Positions 11,835 to 22,540 of a stretch of 64,000 bases of DNA are shown here, one piece after another; position 1 is the stretch's first letter, and each line of letters begins with the position of its first letter. The position numbers and the translations under genes were made by a program. The stretch spans positions 62,001 through 126,000 of the forward strand of contig VWZS01000496.1 of assembly GCA_013397075.1 (NCBI GenBank), written 5' to 3'. The notes beneath the pieces were generated by a model. That model did no database searches. It saw only the letters and a program-made list of their open reading frames with translations, and was not told where the DNA came from. Origin of the DNA: Rhabdornis inornatus. Lineage: Eukaryota > Chordata > Aves > Passeriformes > Rhabdornithidae.

Positions 11835-14248
11835 TGTTGGGTTTGCCTCCAGTGACTCCCAGAAAAAGAGCTAAAGTGGCAAAATTATTGAATACCATTT
11901 GACATGTATGAGCCTGCAAATCAAAGTGTTAGTTCAGAGTTAGAGTTATATTTAGTAGTAGAATAGCCTTAAAGGGGAGAGAAGAAAAACGAGGAGGAGG
12001 AGTGAAAAAAAATAAGAAAGGAAATTAGGGGATAAACCCTTTATAAATTAAACCTAGGCCTAGCCTTAACCTTTTAGTGGTATGAGCATATGCTGTGGAG
12101 AACATTACACATTCTGTACTTCTGATGAGGGCAGTGAAACAAAATAATATCGAGGGTTTGGGGTTTTCTAAATTTTTTTTCTTAGATGTTTGAAGAGACT
12201 GGACATTCAGCAATGTTGGTTGCTTTGACAGCTATTCCCGTTTCATTCTTAGGCAGGATATATTTCCAGTACCTGTAACAGTAGCTGGATCTGGATTTTA
12301 GATAACTGGTGCTGGAATTTTAAATTATGTAAGGACCATTTCTTTAGAAATGCTGCTGATTTTGTAGGCTGTGGGTCCCATTTACCAAAGAAATCATGTA
12401 GACATGTAACTACATTCCTTTCTTTAATAAGAAAAAGTTAAGTAGAAAGTAAGTTTGGAAAGGAAGTCAAACTAGCAGTGCAAAATTAATTATTCTTTGG
12501 GATGCCTTGGAAATTTATTTTTCTAGTCTGGATTCATATGGAGGAAATTCCATCCATCAGACTAGATTCCAAACTCACCAAGAGGGTTCTAGTATTAAGG
12601 TGGCATCATTTTCTAATTGTACTTTTTCCTCTGTTTGAAGCCAAGGTCACATACTACTAAATGCATGTTTCCATGTGTTCCTTTCCTGGGGCGCTGCTTT
12701 GGGATGTTCTTGCCTACCAGCTACTTACTCATGTGCCATGTGTCCAGCCATGGAGATAAAACTGGACTTAGCAGATAAACTGATAAATGGTTAAAAGCAG
12801 TTTTGGTAGCTACTTTAAACCCAGCTTTGCTCACTGGCAGAACTAAGGAGGAAGGGTGGTAGGGGAGCAGTTAATGTTTGCCAGTGTTGCTGCTGAAAAT
12901 AAAAGGTTTTGTGGAATCTCCTGAAGCTGCTTCTGCTCCCACAGTGGGAAAGTTATGTGGAGCTGATCCATAGAGTGACAAGAAGTTTATTGGGAGATGT
13001 GCCAGATCACCATCAGGATAATTACAAGCATCATTCCTGAGCGTTTTATTTGACCTCTAATACATGAGAGCAAGTTACAGCAGCAGCGAACTGCCCTTAT
13101 ATCAATTCCTCATACATCTTAGATACTCCCTGCATTCAGGTGAATGTTGAAGGGTAAATCATGAGTGCCTCTGATTTACAAGAGTGTTTATTGCATAGTG
13201 TATATTTTAAACCCTATTTTATACTAATGATGATCACTGAAAAGGGAAATGTAACTGAAGCAATATTTGTGTTAATGGTGAACCGGCATTACTAAATCCT
13301 CCAGCTGTATGGTCAGCAGTTTCCCAGTGCTCTCCAGCTGGTTTATGCTGATTATTTTGGCATTGTCTGAATAAAAACAAGAAGAATAGTTGCACACTGC
13401 TCAGCTCAACATACAGTGTAAAGGGCTGTGGGACATAATCAAAACACTGTCCTTTGGTACAGACATTATTTCTATGAGAGATAATTTGATTGTAATATTA
13501 AGAGTGAGAACAAGATTCCCTGGTGAGGACTCCTAATCACTTTGAAAGATGTGTAATGCAAATGCAGCCTACAAGTCCAATACCTCATTGACCTCTTCTG
13601 TCTACTTTGTGTAGCTGATGTAATGGATGTGGATTTTCGTTAGTCATCTCAATTCCTCCTCAACACATCACCTAGGTCATCACTTACTGAAAATAGACGT
13701 TAAGATGTGATAGGAAATATGAATTTGTACAGAGTTTGTCCTCCAGTGACTGGTACTTGTATGCTCCATTGCTTTGAAGTGCAATAGAAAGCAGGAAGGT
13801 CAGTAAGTGTTTTTTAATATTACTTTTTCTATTACTACAACAAATAATGCCTTTCCATAAAGAATACGAGAGGCCTACCATCCGAAACATTTGCACTATG
13901 CTTTTAAATGGTTTATTGAACACAGAGATCACTTTTTCCTCAATATATATGTTTAGGTGGTACTGTAACTGGCTTTGTGATTTAAGTCTTCATTGCAACT
14001 ACATTTGTATTTCTTTTAAAGCAAGTCTACGCCGTGGCTCATTTGTCTGGTTAAAAATGCATTTTTTAGCTACTAGGTATCTTGGCAGCCATCCACAGCC
14101 TGTTCTTTTTCTCTTCTCAATAAGATGTTGAATGTAACAGTGACAGTGGGCATAGTTGTGGGGAAAAGGCCTGCTGCAACACTTGTGCACTGTTTGTTAT
14201 TTGCAAATGTAACTACTTTGTTTTGTGATTTGATCTGTTCTTAGAAGT

Positions 14249-14284
14249 TGTATATATTTTCTAAATGATTTCTTTGTGTATATA
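14249..14284 (+). promoter_or_regulatory. Two Pumilio-response-like elements in the TBC1D14 3'UTR
   Basis: TGTATATA occurs at 14249-14256 and again at 14277-14284, and a third match, TGTAAATA, lies at 15030-15037 just before the poly(A) signal. All fit the UGUANAUA consensus bound by PUM1/PUM2, which promote mRNA decay or repression. AT-rich UTRs contain such 8-mers by chance, so function is not shown. Confidence 0.4.
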
Positions 14285-15050
14285 AGGTATGTTCTTTAAT
14301 GAAGAAACAGCAATGCAATAAGGAGCTTTGCACAGTTTGTTTTCAAACAAAATACATGTGAAAAAAATCACCTGCCTAAACATGCAATTATTTCAACTTC
14401 TCAATAACATGATTTGAAGGTAATGCTTGAATTTTGATAAAAACAGAGCTGAGTAGTAATGGCATAGAATTTCTTGCCACTGAGCTTTTCAAGTTTCTTG
14501 CAGTATACCAAATCTCTTAATTAGCTAATACAGAAATCTTCTTTAAGAAATTCAGGGAATTGCATTTAAAAATTGACAATTTTATTGTTCAGGTACTTGA
14601 AAGTATCTGTAACAAGATGCATGAGATTTTCTTTCATGGAGCAAATGTCCCCATCAAGCATTCTTTTCTTCATGGGTTTAAAGAAAAATAAAACTGCTGC
14701 AATACATGAAAGGTACCACTGTATGTGCAGCAGATCAGAGAAACCAGAAAACTCCAACCAGCTTTGGGATTCTTTATAATCTGCACTTTATAATACAGCA
14801 GTTTTGCAACTTCAATCTGCAGTCAGTCATTAATGTTACTTCATTTAGTAAATAATTTCATTTGGGAAAAAAAGGTACCTTGTAACAGCTTATTTTTGAA
14901 TGTTTTAAAACAAGAATGATATATAGACAAGTGTTGGTACATCTCCTGTACATCCTGTTTAAATTGAGTTATGTAGTTACCACATTTGTTTTGTTTAGAT
15001 ATGTGTATCAAACTGGAACTTTTTTCAACTGTAAATATATGTTTTTGTTA

Positions 15051-15056
15051 AATAAA
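15051..15056 (+). terminator. TBC1D14 poly(A) signal
   Basis: A canonical AATAAA with T-rich and GT-containing sequence around and downstream of it (TTGTCAGTG near 15085). It is the last such signal before the TADA2B promoter island. Confidence 0.6.
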
Positions 15057-15080
15057 GTCATGTAAAGTTATCTTAATCAA

Positions 15081-16039
15081 CTGTTGTCAGTGTAATTCAG
15101 ATATTAAAAATTCCAGTACTAGTCTTTCACACAGGTGGCTTTAGCAGTTTTTGTCTGTTCAAAAAGAGGACTTTGGGCCATTTGTGTATTGAAGGTGGAG
15201 GACTTTTTGTGATGCTTTCCAAGTTCTCATGTTAAAATACCTGTTAAATTCCCTGAGACATTTAGATCTGATACTTACTGTGTCTGGGGTTTTATCCCTT
15301 TTCATATGTCTTTCTCTGGACTAGGCCTGAGGTCTAATAAATGTATTATGAAAAATAGTTGTAAATACATCTTTGTGACATGCTCAGAACTCAGGAATGC
15401 TTAAATACCTTATCCTGGCTTTGTTTGAGAAGAATAAACCTTAGTTCATTGCAGGTTTCATGATCACAAAGCATTTTTGTCCTCAAGGCAATGTTATTTT
15501 ACTTCTGACATAGGCAGAACTTCAGAACTTGGAGAAGCTTCCTGTTGCTAAAGTGAAAAGAGGTAGAAGGGTCAGATAAAAGAGGGGAGAGAAGGCAGTG
15601 CTGTGCGACAAAGGTATGTGCAGAACACAGGAAAACCTTGGCTGCCCTGGTTCTGGTTTATCCAGCATGCAGCTCTTCCACTTCCTTTCACTGAAATATC
15701 TCCTGATGTGCAGAATTAGAACGTGACATCAGATTTGTTCTCTCTAACACTGATTCGATACTGAAAGATATTTATATTGTATCTGTTACAGGAGTTGTAC
15801 ACCTGATACCTTCTTTTTGAGTGCCAGGATTTCGTACAGATAGCCGAGCTCTTTCTTCACACGCTCACGATCCATGGAGCGGTGACCAGTTCTTTCCGAG
15901 CAGTCAAGGTGCTTCCAAGCGTTTGGATTTCATGCCTCAGCCTGGTGTTTTCTGCGGGGGCTGAGAGGAGTAGAACTAAAGGAAGAACCGCTCTGTTTCT
16001 TTACTCCTCTCCTGCCTGGGGCAGTGGTGATTCTGTTTG
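15081..16039. other. Intergenic spacer TBC1D14-TADA2B
   Basis: About 1 kb of AT-rich sequence grading into the TADA2B CpG island. No long coiled-coil frame on the minus strand is present, although human CCDC96, a single-exon gene, sits at this place. No repeat is recognised. An AATAAA at about 15434 is a possible extra TBC1D14 poly(A) site. Confidence 0.7.
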
Positions 16040-16860
16040 GGCTGTCGCGACAGTGACAGTGCCACGGCTCCTCCTCCGGCCCCGCCCCGCTTCCCCCGTT
16101 GCCAGGCACCCGCTCGGCTCCGCCCCCTGCCGGAGCGCGGCCCCGCCCCCCGGCGGGCGGCCCCTGCGTGAGGGCTCCGCTCGGGGCCGCCCCTCCCCAT
16201 TGGCCGCGGGAAGGGCAGACGGGTCCGGCTCGGCCAATCGGAGCCGACCCCTCGCGCTGACACCCCCCCGCGCCCGCCAGCCCCGGCCCCATTGGCCGGT
16301 GCTCGCCGAGACCCCGCCCCCCAGGCGCGCTGCCATTGGCGGCGCGGGCACTGGGGGCGCGGCCGCGCGCGCGCGCGGGCGGGGGAAGATGGCGGAACTG
16401 GGGAAGAAGTACTGCGTGTACTGCCTGGCCGAGGTGAGCCCGCTGCGCTTCCGCTGCACCGAGTGCGCCGACATCGAGCTCTGCCCCGAGTGCTTCTCGG
16501 CGGGCGCCGAGATCGGCCCGCACCGCCGATGGCACGGCTACCAGCTGGTGGACGGCGGCCGCTTCACCCTCTGGGGCGCCGAGGCCGAGGGCGGCTGGAG
16601 CAGCCGCGAGGAGCAGCTGCTGCTGGACGCCATCGAGCAGTTCGGCTTCGGCAACTGGGTAAGGGGCGAGGGACAAGGGACGGGGGCGATCCTCCTCCTC
16701 GGACCAGCGGCCCTGACAGCAGCCCCGGGGCGCGTCCTGCGCTGCGGAGCGGGGCTGCCCCTCTCTCTCCGGGTGGGCTCCCCGCTGGTCCCAGAGCGCA
16801 CCCGGCAGCTCGGACCTGTCGCTGTTCGAAGTTCTGTGTTTGCCTCCCGCCAGGCCGTCT
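16040..16860 (+). promoter_or_regulatory. TADA2B: CpG island and promoter of TADA2B
   Basis: An abrupt rise in GC and CpG content covers the upstream region, exon 1 and the start of intron 1. It holds many GGGCGG/CCGCCC Sp1-type boxes and four CCAAT boxes: ATTGG at 16199, CCAAT at 16234, ATTGG at 16291 and ATTGG at 16335. AAGATGGCGG at the start codon resembles a YY1 site, which often sits at the 5' end of TATA-less housekeeping genes. No TATA box is evident. The transcription start probably lies in 16330-16388, but this is inferred. Confidence 0.8.
16389..16658 (+). CDS. TADA2B: TADA2B coding exon 1
   Basis: Ninety codons from the ATG to W90, followed by donor GTAAGG. It carries the whole ZZ finger and the first SANT helix, and is very GC-rich, lying inside the CpG island. 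Confidence 0.96.
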
Positions 16861-18948
16861 GTGTCACAGATCTTGCACCTGCCTCTTACCGTGCTCAGCC
16901 TTTGCCTTCAGTATGTCCAGCTGCGGGCTGGCTGCTCGCCTTCAGTGGCACTGCACAGCCAGACTTGGTTTGAAAAAGCAGCAGTAAGAAAGCATCATTT
17001 CACAATCACAGAATGGATTATGTCAGGTTGGAAAGGACTACAGTGGGTCATGCCAGAGCACAGTGCACAGGATTGCATCCAGACAGTTCTTAACTATTTC
17101 CAGTGAGGGAGACTCCACAGCCACTCCGGGCAGTCTGTCCCAGTGTTCAGTCACCCAATCAGTGAAGAAACTCTTCCTCATGTACATGTAGGGCTTCCTG
17201 TGCATCAGTTTCTGCTTGTTGCCTCTTGTCCTATTGCTTGGCACCACGGAGCAGAGCCTGGCTCCATCCTCTGACGCTTCCCTTCAGATACTGATGGGCA
17301 TTGGTGATGTCCCCTCTCAATTGTCCCTTCTTAAGGCTGAACTCCCAACTCCCTCAGCCTGCCCTTGTAAGAGAGAAGCTCCAGTCCCGCAGTCATCCTC
17401 ATTGCCCTCCTCTGGACCATTTGATTCATTTTTCATTGATTTGATTTGTTGTTACTTATGTTTTCCTTCATTAAATATAAAGACTTTTTCAAAACCTTAA
17501 AATGTCAAATCATCGCAGCTTGCTTAGTTCTTACATAACTAGAAAAGAATAAATATTGTTACTCTTACAGGAATACTGTTTGCTTATTTCCGTGTTGCTC
17601 CTCAGTAATGTGAGATAAGCAAAACCCAAATTGTACAGTGCTCTTGGTATTGGCATGGGACTTGGAAAGCTTCCTGGTCATGGTGAGCTGGCTTTGTGGG
17701 AGTGCCATGAGTGCTCAGGAATCACCATGTGGAGCTGTTTTCGTGGCTCACCTGCCTCCATGCACTGTAAACACTCATCCAGAGCTGAAATTGCAGAGCT
17801 GATAGGAATATGGCCAGTATTGCTGGAGAAGTTTAGGTACTGGGAGTTTGCTTTTGACCAGCAAGGAAAATGTCGTGCTGTTTCCTGAGTGCTCATTATG
17901 CTGGAGATGTAATGGGAATCATTACATCTTTTATCATTCCTTTTTTTCTGTTTAGGAGGACATGGCTGCTCATGTGGGAGCATCCCGAACACCGCAGGAG
18001 GTGATGGAACACTATGTGAGCATGTATATCCACGGCAACCTGGGAAAAGCCTGCATCCCTGACACTATTCCCAACAGGGTGACGGACCACACGTGTCCCA
18101 GCGGCGGCCCGCTGTCTCCCAGCCTGACGACGCCGCTGCCGCCGCTGGACATCTCGGTGGCGGAGCAGCAGCAGCTGGGGTACATGCCCCTCCGCGACGA
18201 CTACGAGATCGAGTATGACCAGGACGCCGAGACGCTCATCAGCGGCCTCTCGGTCAACTACGACGACGACGACGTGGAAATCGAGTTAAAGAGAGCTCAC
18301 GTGGACATGTATGTGAGGAAACTCAAGGAGAGGCAGCGGCGGAAGAACATTGCGCGAGACTATAATTTGGTGCCGGCCTTCCTTGGGAAGGATAAAAAAG
18401 ACAAGGAGAAAACTCCCAAACGAAAGATCACAAAAGAAGAGAAGGAGTTGAGGCTGAAACTGAGGCCTTTGTACCAGTTCATGTCTTGTAAGGAGTTTGA
18501 AGACTTCTTCGAGAACATGCACAAGGAGAGGATACTTCGAGCGAAGATTCGGGAGCTGCAGCGGTATCGGAGAAATGGAATCACCAAAATGGAGGAGTCG
18601 GCAGAGTATGAGGCAGCCAGGCACAAACGGGAAAAGAGGAAGGAGAACAAGAACATAGCTAGTTCCAAGAGAGGGAAGGAAGAGGGTAAAGAAGGTGAAT
18701 TTGCTGCCATTGAAAACCTGCCTGGCTTTGAACTCTTATCGGACAGGGAAAAGGTGCTCTGCAGCTCTCTGAACTTGAGTCCTGCACGTTATGTGACTGT
18801 AAAAACTATCATCATTAAAGACCATCTCCAAAAACGACAAGGAATTCCTTCAAAGAGTCGCCTTCCTAGTTACTTAGATAAGGTACTGAAGAAAAGGATT
18901 TTAAACTTTCTGACAGAAAGTGGTTGGATATCCAGGGATGCTTCATGA
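16389..18948 (+). CDS. TADA2B: Transcriptional adapter 2-beta (SAGA complex subunit ADA2B)
   Basis: The coding sequence joins 16389-16658 and 17956-18948: 90 plus 330 codons, 420 aa, equal to the human length as I recall it. ADA2B is the adaptor that holds GCN5/PCAF and ADA3 in the SAGA histone acetyltransferase module in the nucleus. A ZZ zinc finger has all eight ligands: C9, C12, C23, C26, C32, C35, H45 and H49. A SANT domain (about residues 67-118) is split by the intron after W90. A lysine/arginine-rich middle (about 215-320) includes a KRKITKEEKELRLKLRPLYQ block. A SWIRM domain fills about 335-420 and ends in WISRDAS. The ATG at 16389 is chosen because MAELGKKYCVYC begins the conserved protein; the frame is open further upstream only because the island lacks stops. 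Confidence 0.97.
16659..17955 (+). other. TADA2B: TADA2B intron 1
   Basis: A 1.3-kb phase-0 intron within the SANT domain. The first 200 bases are still CpG-rich, the middle is a CR1 fragment, and the end has a T-rich tract with TTTAG acceptor. In-frame read-through from exon 1 into the intron stops at about 16973. Confidence 0.93.
17003..17420 (-). mobile_element. CR1 LINE 3' fragment, minus orientation, in TADA2B intron
   Basis: The sequence starts with AATCACAGAATGGATTATG and continues with the usual reverse complement of a CR1 3' end (GAAGAAACTCTTCCTCATG-like, CCTCTTGTCCTATTGC, then GCCCTCCTCTGGACC at the far edge). It is about 415 bp, 5' truncated and noncoding. Confidence 0.85.
17956..18948 (+). 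CDS. TADA2B: TADA2B coding exon 2
   Basis: After the TTTAG acceptor the frame begins with GAG GAC ATG, giving E91-D92-M93, and stays open for 330 codons to TGA at 18946-18948. The start follows the protein, since the first ATG at 17962 is internal. It encodes the rest of SANT, the acidic/basic middle and the SWIRM domain. Codon use is GC-rich in the first 300 bases and more neutral later. Confidence 0.96.
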   Translation, partial: EDMAAHVGASRTPQEVMEHYVSMYIHGNLGKACIPDTIPNRVTDHTCPSGGPLSPSLTTPLPPLDISVAEQQQLGYMPLRDDYEIEYDQDAETLISGLSVNYDDDDVEIELKRAHVDMYVRKLKERQRRKNIARDYNLVPAFLGKDKKDKEKTPKRKITKEEKELRLKLRPLYQFMSCKEFEDFFENMHKERILRAKIRELQRYRRNGITKMEESAEYEAARHKREKRKENKNIASSKRGKEEGKEGEFAAIENLPGFELLSDREKVLCSSLNLSPARYVTVKTIIIKDHLQKRQGIPSKSRLPSYLDKVLKKRILNFLTESGWISRDAS

Positions 18949-21394
18949 AATTCAGCCGATCTGAAAGAACACAGCAGATGCCCATTACAGCCTCAAGGAC
19001 TCCGTTATTTTTTCCTTCCCTCCCCGAAGATACAGAAACCATGTCGCTTAAAAACACAAAAGAGCAAATACATTAACCCCCCTGGTCATCATGATCCATG
19101 GTAGTTCAAATAGACTGTTGCTTTGGATCATGGCAAATACTTAATTGTGAAACTTCTACATTGGATTTCACTGCTTTTGGTACATTAGAACAGATTTTTT
19201 CTTGTGAACTTACTCAAGTCCGATAGTCCCAGAGTAGTTGCTTTAGTCCGTACTATTGGATAAATGAATACCAGTGTAATCCTTGCTTTTCTTTGAAGGT
19301 AGGAGAGTTTCATTTGGTGGAAACTTTCTTCAGCCTTTGTTTTGTTTTTTTTGGCATAATGCTGGCAGCAAAGTGAAGCTTACAAAAGTCCTGTGCTCAG
19401 GAGCAGGTGAGCAGGGACTTTTGTGACCATTGCTAAGCTTTTGAACATTCTCCTTAGTAACTACAGCCAAGGCATGGGGACACCAGGATGAGAGTTTCTG
19501 TCGAGAGCACAGCAGGGGTGAGCCGTGGCAGGGAGTGGAAGGAAGGAAATGTGGTAGGTGAGATGCCTCCAGGGACTTGTGCTGTGGAGGGGGGGTTCTT
19601 GAAGAATTCTCAGCTAATCTGGGCATTGCTTTGACCTGAGTTTCCTGAAACAAGCCCCTCTGAAGCTTTGACGTTTCCTGCTTGGTACTGGAGTGTCAGG
19701 AATCCCCAGCAGCTGTGGTGCTCTGCTCCAGAGGAGGGGTCAGCTACAATGAGGTACCTGATTTGGGCCAGAAGTGGGGTATGGGAGAATAGGCAGTGAG
19801 GTGTTTGGGAGAAGCTGAGAGCCTAAGGCAGCAAAATCACTGTTCTTCCTTCTTGGGGGAACCTGCTCCTCCTCCTTTGGGATCTTAACTGCTGAGCTCA
19901 TACAGGCTGAGGAGGTGTAGCTGCCTTCTGAATTTCGTTGGGAAGTCAGGGAAAGGGAGCAAGATTCTCAAGTGGAGCCTGATTTCTGAGATTGGTCTTT
20001 AAAAACAAAAATAACAATTGATGCAGATTTGGTCAAAATGCACAAAGTGTTTGGAGGGCTTAATCCAACTACTGTAGGGTTCTAATTGCACATACCTTGA
20101 AATATACTGGCCCACGCACATTGAATCTGAATTTACTGACAAGTAGAAGAACAGTGCACCTTGGGAGGGATCTCCTCCAGTTTGTACAGCTGCAGCCTGG
20201 AGTGCTGCTGGGCACCAGCTGGGATGTAACACAGCGGGAAACACAAATGTCAGACCCACAGTACTGTTCTACTAAGATATGTTAGTTAAGGGAAAGATTT
20301 TTATGCCCATTTCATCCTTCAATTCCCATGCTGGTATTTAATCAAATGAATATGGAATGGTGCTTTCCACATGGAAGATGCAAAGTTACTTGTGAATAAG
20401 CCTCTCTGCTGGTCGTGTCTGGAGCAGGAAGCTGTGACTGGAGGCAGGCTGGGCAGGTCTTCTAGAGTGCAGGTGTACCAAAACTTGGTACCTGACTGGC
20501 TTCAATATGATTGCAAGATCTGGAAATGTCATCTTACTTTGATGCTTTGGGCTGTAGTCAGTGAGGATACCACAAAATCCTAAAACAGTATTAATTCTAC
20601 AGTTTGGCAGAGGAATTCTGATCAGAACCAGGTTTCATTTAATACATCCAGCATTACCAAACTAGTGTTACCAGTGAGTTTAGAATAAAAGGGGTACAAT
20701 TACAAAGCCAGCATTTCTAAGGAAAAAACCAAAACTCTAGTGCCTTTTTCTTTTGAGCTTATGATGTTATGTCCCTTCAAAAAAGGTAAGGGCTATGTCC
20801 TCTGGGATGTAATACTTTGGCTTATCTGTAAGTGGTTTGTTGTGGCATACTTGAGACAAAACTGTCTCTTCTTGGCAGCAGTGAGCAATGTGCTGAGTAG
20901 CTTTAATAACCACTTCCACCCTATATGCACGTACAAGCAGCACACAAGTTCATAAGGTATAAACCCTTGGTTATTTTCTCTTTCCTACTCCTGTGGAAAG
21001 GAAGCTCAGTCTTTCTTTTCAGCATTCTAGTTCTGCAATTTGGTTCTTCCTCTAACTTGTAACCTAACTGCCATAACATGCTGTTTTGAAGCCTCAATTC
21101 TGCATGTAGCTGGGAGTTTGACAACTGTTTTGGTTTTGGTTCTTCTGGGTTTTTTTCCCCTCAAATCTGTGATTTTCATATTTCTACACTGTTTTGGCAC
21201 ATCTAAGTTAAACTGAAGCAATAGCGTAAAGCCCATCTGAACAATAACTTAGGAAAAAAATCTAGGCACCAATGAGTCATTTAAACGTTGAAATGAATTC
21301 TGCATTTACACTTTGTAGCTTCTTAATTCCTCAACCTTTCCAAAATGTTTCTTTGGTGCTAGATGTAACTTATTGAACATCAAAATGAATGTAA

Positions 21395-21400
21395 AATAAA
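21395..21400 (+). terminator. Candidate proximal poly(A) signal of TADA2B
   Basis: Canonical AATAAA followed by GTATTTTTAATGTATG, a T/GT-rich downstream context, about 2.45 kb after the stop codon. Confidence 0.45.
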
Positions 21401-22509
21401 GTATTTTTAATGTATGCAATATGGATATCAATATTTATTTTGTACTTGCAAGCTAACTCAAGGTGGTAAATGTTTGCTTTAGCAAATACTAGTCCCTTGG
21501 AAAGGGCTTCCCTACAAGCAATGTCTCATTGTCAGCTATGCTTTTAATTTTAAAGGTGACTTGCACTAGAGGATGCTGCTGTTCCATATTTCACATGGAA
21601 CTTATTTAGTCTAAGCATTCCTTTGTTATGAGCTGTTGGTTTTCTGTTTGATTGCTTATAAATTGAGATGCAGTTAATGTTAATCCAGCAATTTACTACA
21701 GCTATACTGCTTCTCTTCTATGGTGAAGGGGCTGAGATGGCAAAGAGCTCTTTCAACTTGTATTTTGTGTTGATCTCTAAGTGCTTCCTGTACTGTACAA
21801 ATAACCCAGCCTTCATGTTGCTAATGACAAGGTGTTTTACATGCTTAATGCTCTTGACTTTTCTAATTAAAGTTATTACTAATGATAGTATCTGTCTTAA
21901 CAGCATTGATGTAAGCCTATGAAAAAGCAACACTCTCTAAGCTGTTCAAAGTCCTGATCTTGTGCTCTGGGTAGGGGCTATGCTGTGTGTCCCATCCCAG
22001 CTGTTGGAGGGAGCCTCCATCTCATTGCATGTGCACTGCCCAGCACTGGGCTCAGATGCTGCAGAGATTCTGGCTACAGCCCCTCCTGCCCCCTGCTCAT
22101 GGCAGAACCAGCACAGTGTTTGTAGGTTTGCACTGGTCTGTGACCATGAACTGCCTTGGAAATCACCCAAACTCAGCACTCTGCCCTTACTCTCTTGTGC
22201 GGCCGCCGCGTTTGATTCCTTTGCAACTGGAACAGGCTTCATGAGCCTTCTGCTGTACTCTTCTCACAAAATGTTTTTGTGTGTGCCCCAGTCACTCCTA
22301 AGTGATGACACATTAAATACTGTGAAGCAAGATACCCCATGAGCATGTTCAGCTCATCAGCTTCTTCTAAAGAAATGGAATGTTGCATTCATTTGAAGTT
22401 TACATTTGTAGCTGTGCCAGACACACAAACGCCTGTGCTGAAATCACACAAAGCCTAACTGATGTTGTGCACACAGCATTTTACTAGATTTTTGCATTGT
22501 GTATTGGTA

Positions 22510-22526
22510 AATAAACTTGTATTAAA
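22510..22526 (+). terminator. Candidate distal poly(A) signal of TADA2B
   Basis: AATAAA at 22510-22515 and ATTAAA at 22521-22526, 5 bases apart, with a T-rich stretch (GTTTCTTTTCATG) after them. Two signals in tandem make this a good candidate for the distal cleavage site. Confidence 0.45.
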
Positions 22527-22540
22527 GTTTCTTTTCATGA

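Larger units (their letters stand above)
11835..15080 (+). other. TBC1D14: TBC1D14 3'UTR
   Basis: About 3.2 kb after the TAA, AT-rich and free of recognisable transposons, ending after AATAAA at 15051-15056. An earlier AATAAA at 14687-14692 could give a shorter form. The UTR carries three Pumilio-type UGUANAUA sites near its end. Its extent is inferred from the strong distal poly(A) signal and the lack of any other gene; transcript data are needed to fix it. Confidence 0.6.
18949..22540 (+). other. TADA2B: TADA2B 3'UTR
   Basis: AT-rich, transposon-free sequence after the stop. Candidate ends are AATAAA at 21395-21400 and a second cluster with AATAAA at 22510-22515 plus ATTAAA at 22521-22526, followed by T-rich sequence. 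This implies a UTR of 2.5 or 3.6 kb. The longest open frames here (up to 126 codons at 21962-22342) look random. The boundary is inferred. Confidence 0.5.

Noticed and set aside
15930..16676. 248-codon minus-strand frame opposite TADA2B exon 1, a possible CCDC96 remnant
   Set aside because: Its codons mirror the TADA2B exon; it is Ala/Gly/Arg/Pro-rich and lacks the acidic and coiled-coil composition expected for CCDC96.
15882..16973. 363-codon open frame that contains TADA2B exon 1
   Set aside because: It is the real exon (16389-16658) extended on both sides by stop-poor CpG-island sequence and intron. The conserved protein starts at MAELGKKYCVYC and leaves the frame at the GTAAGG donor.
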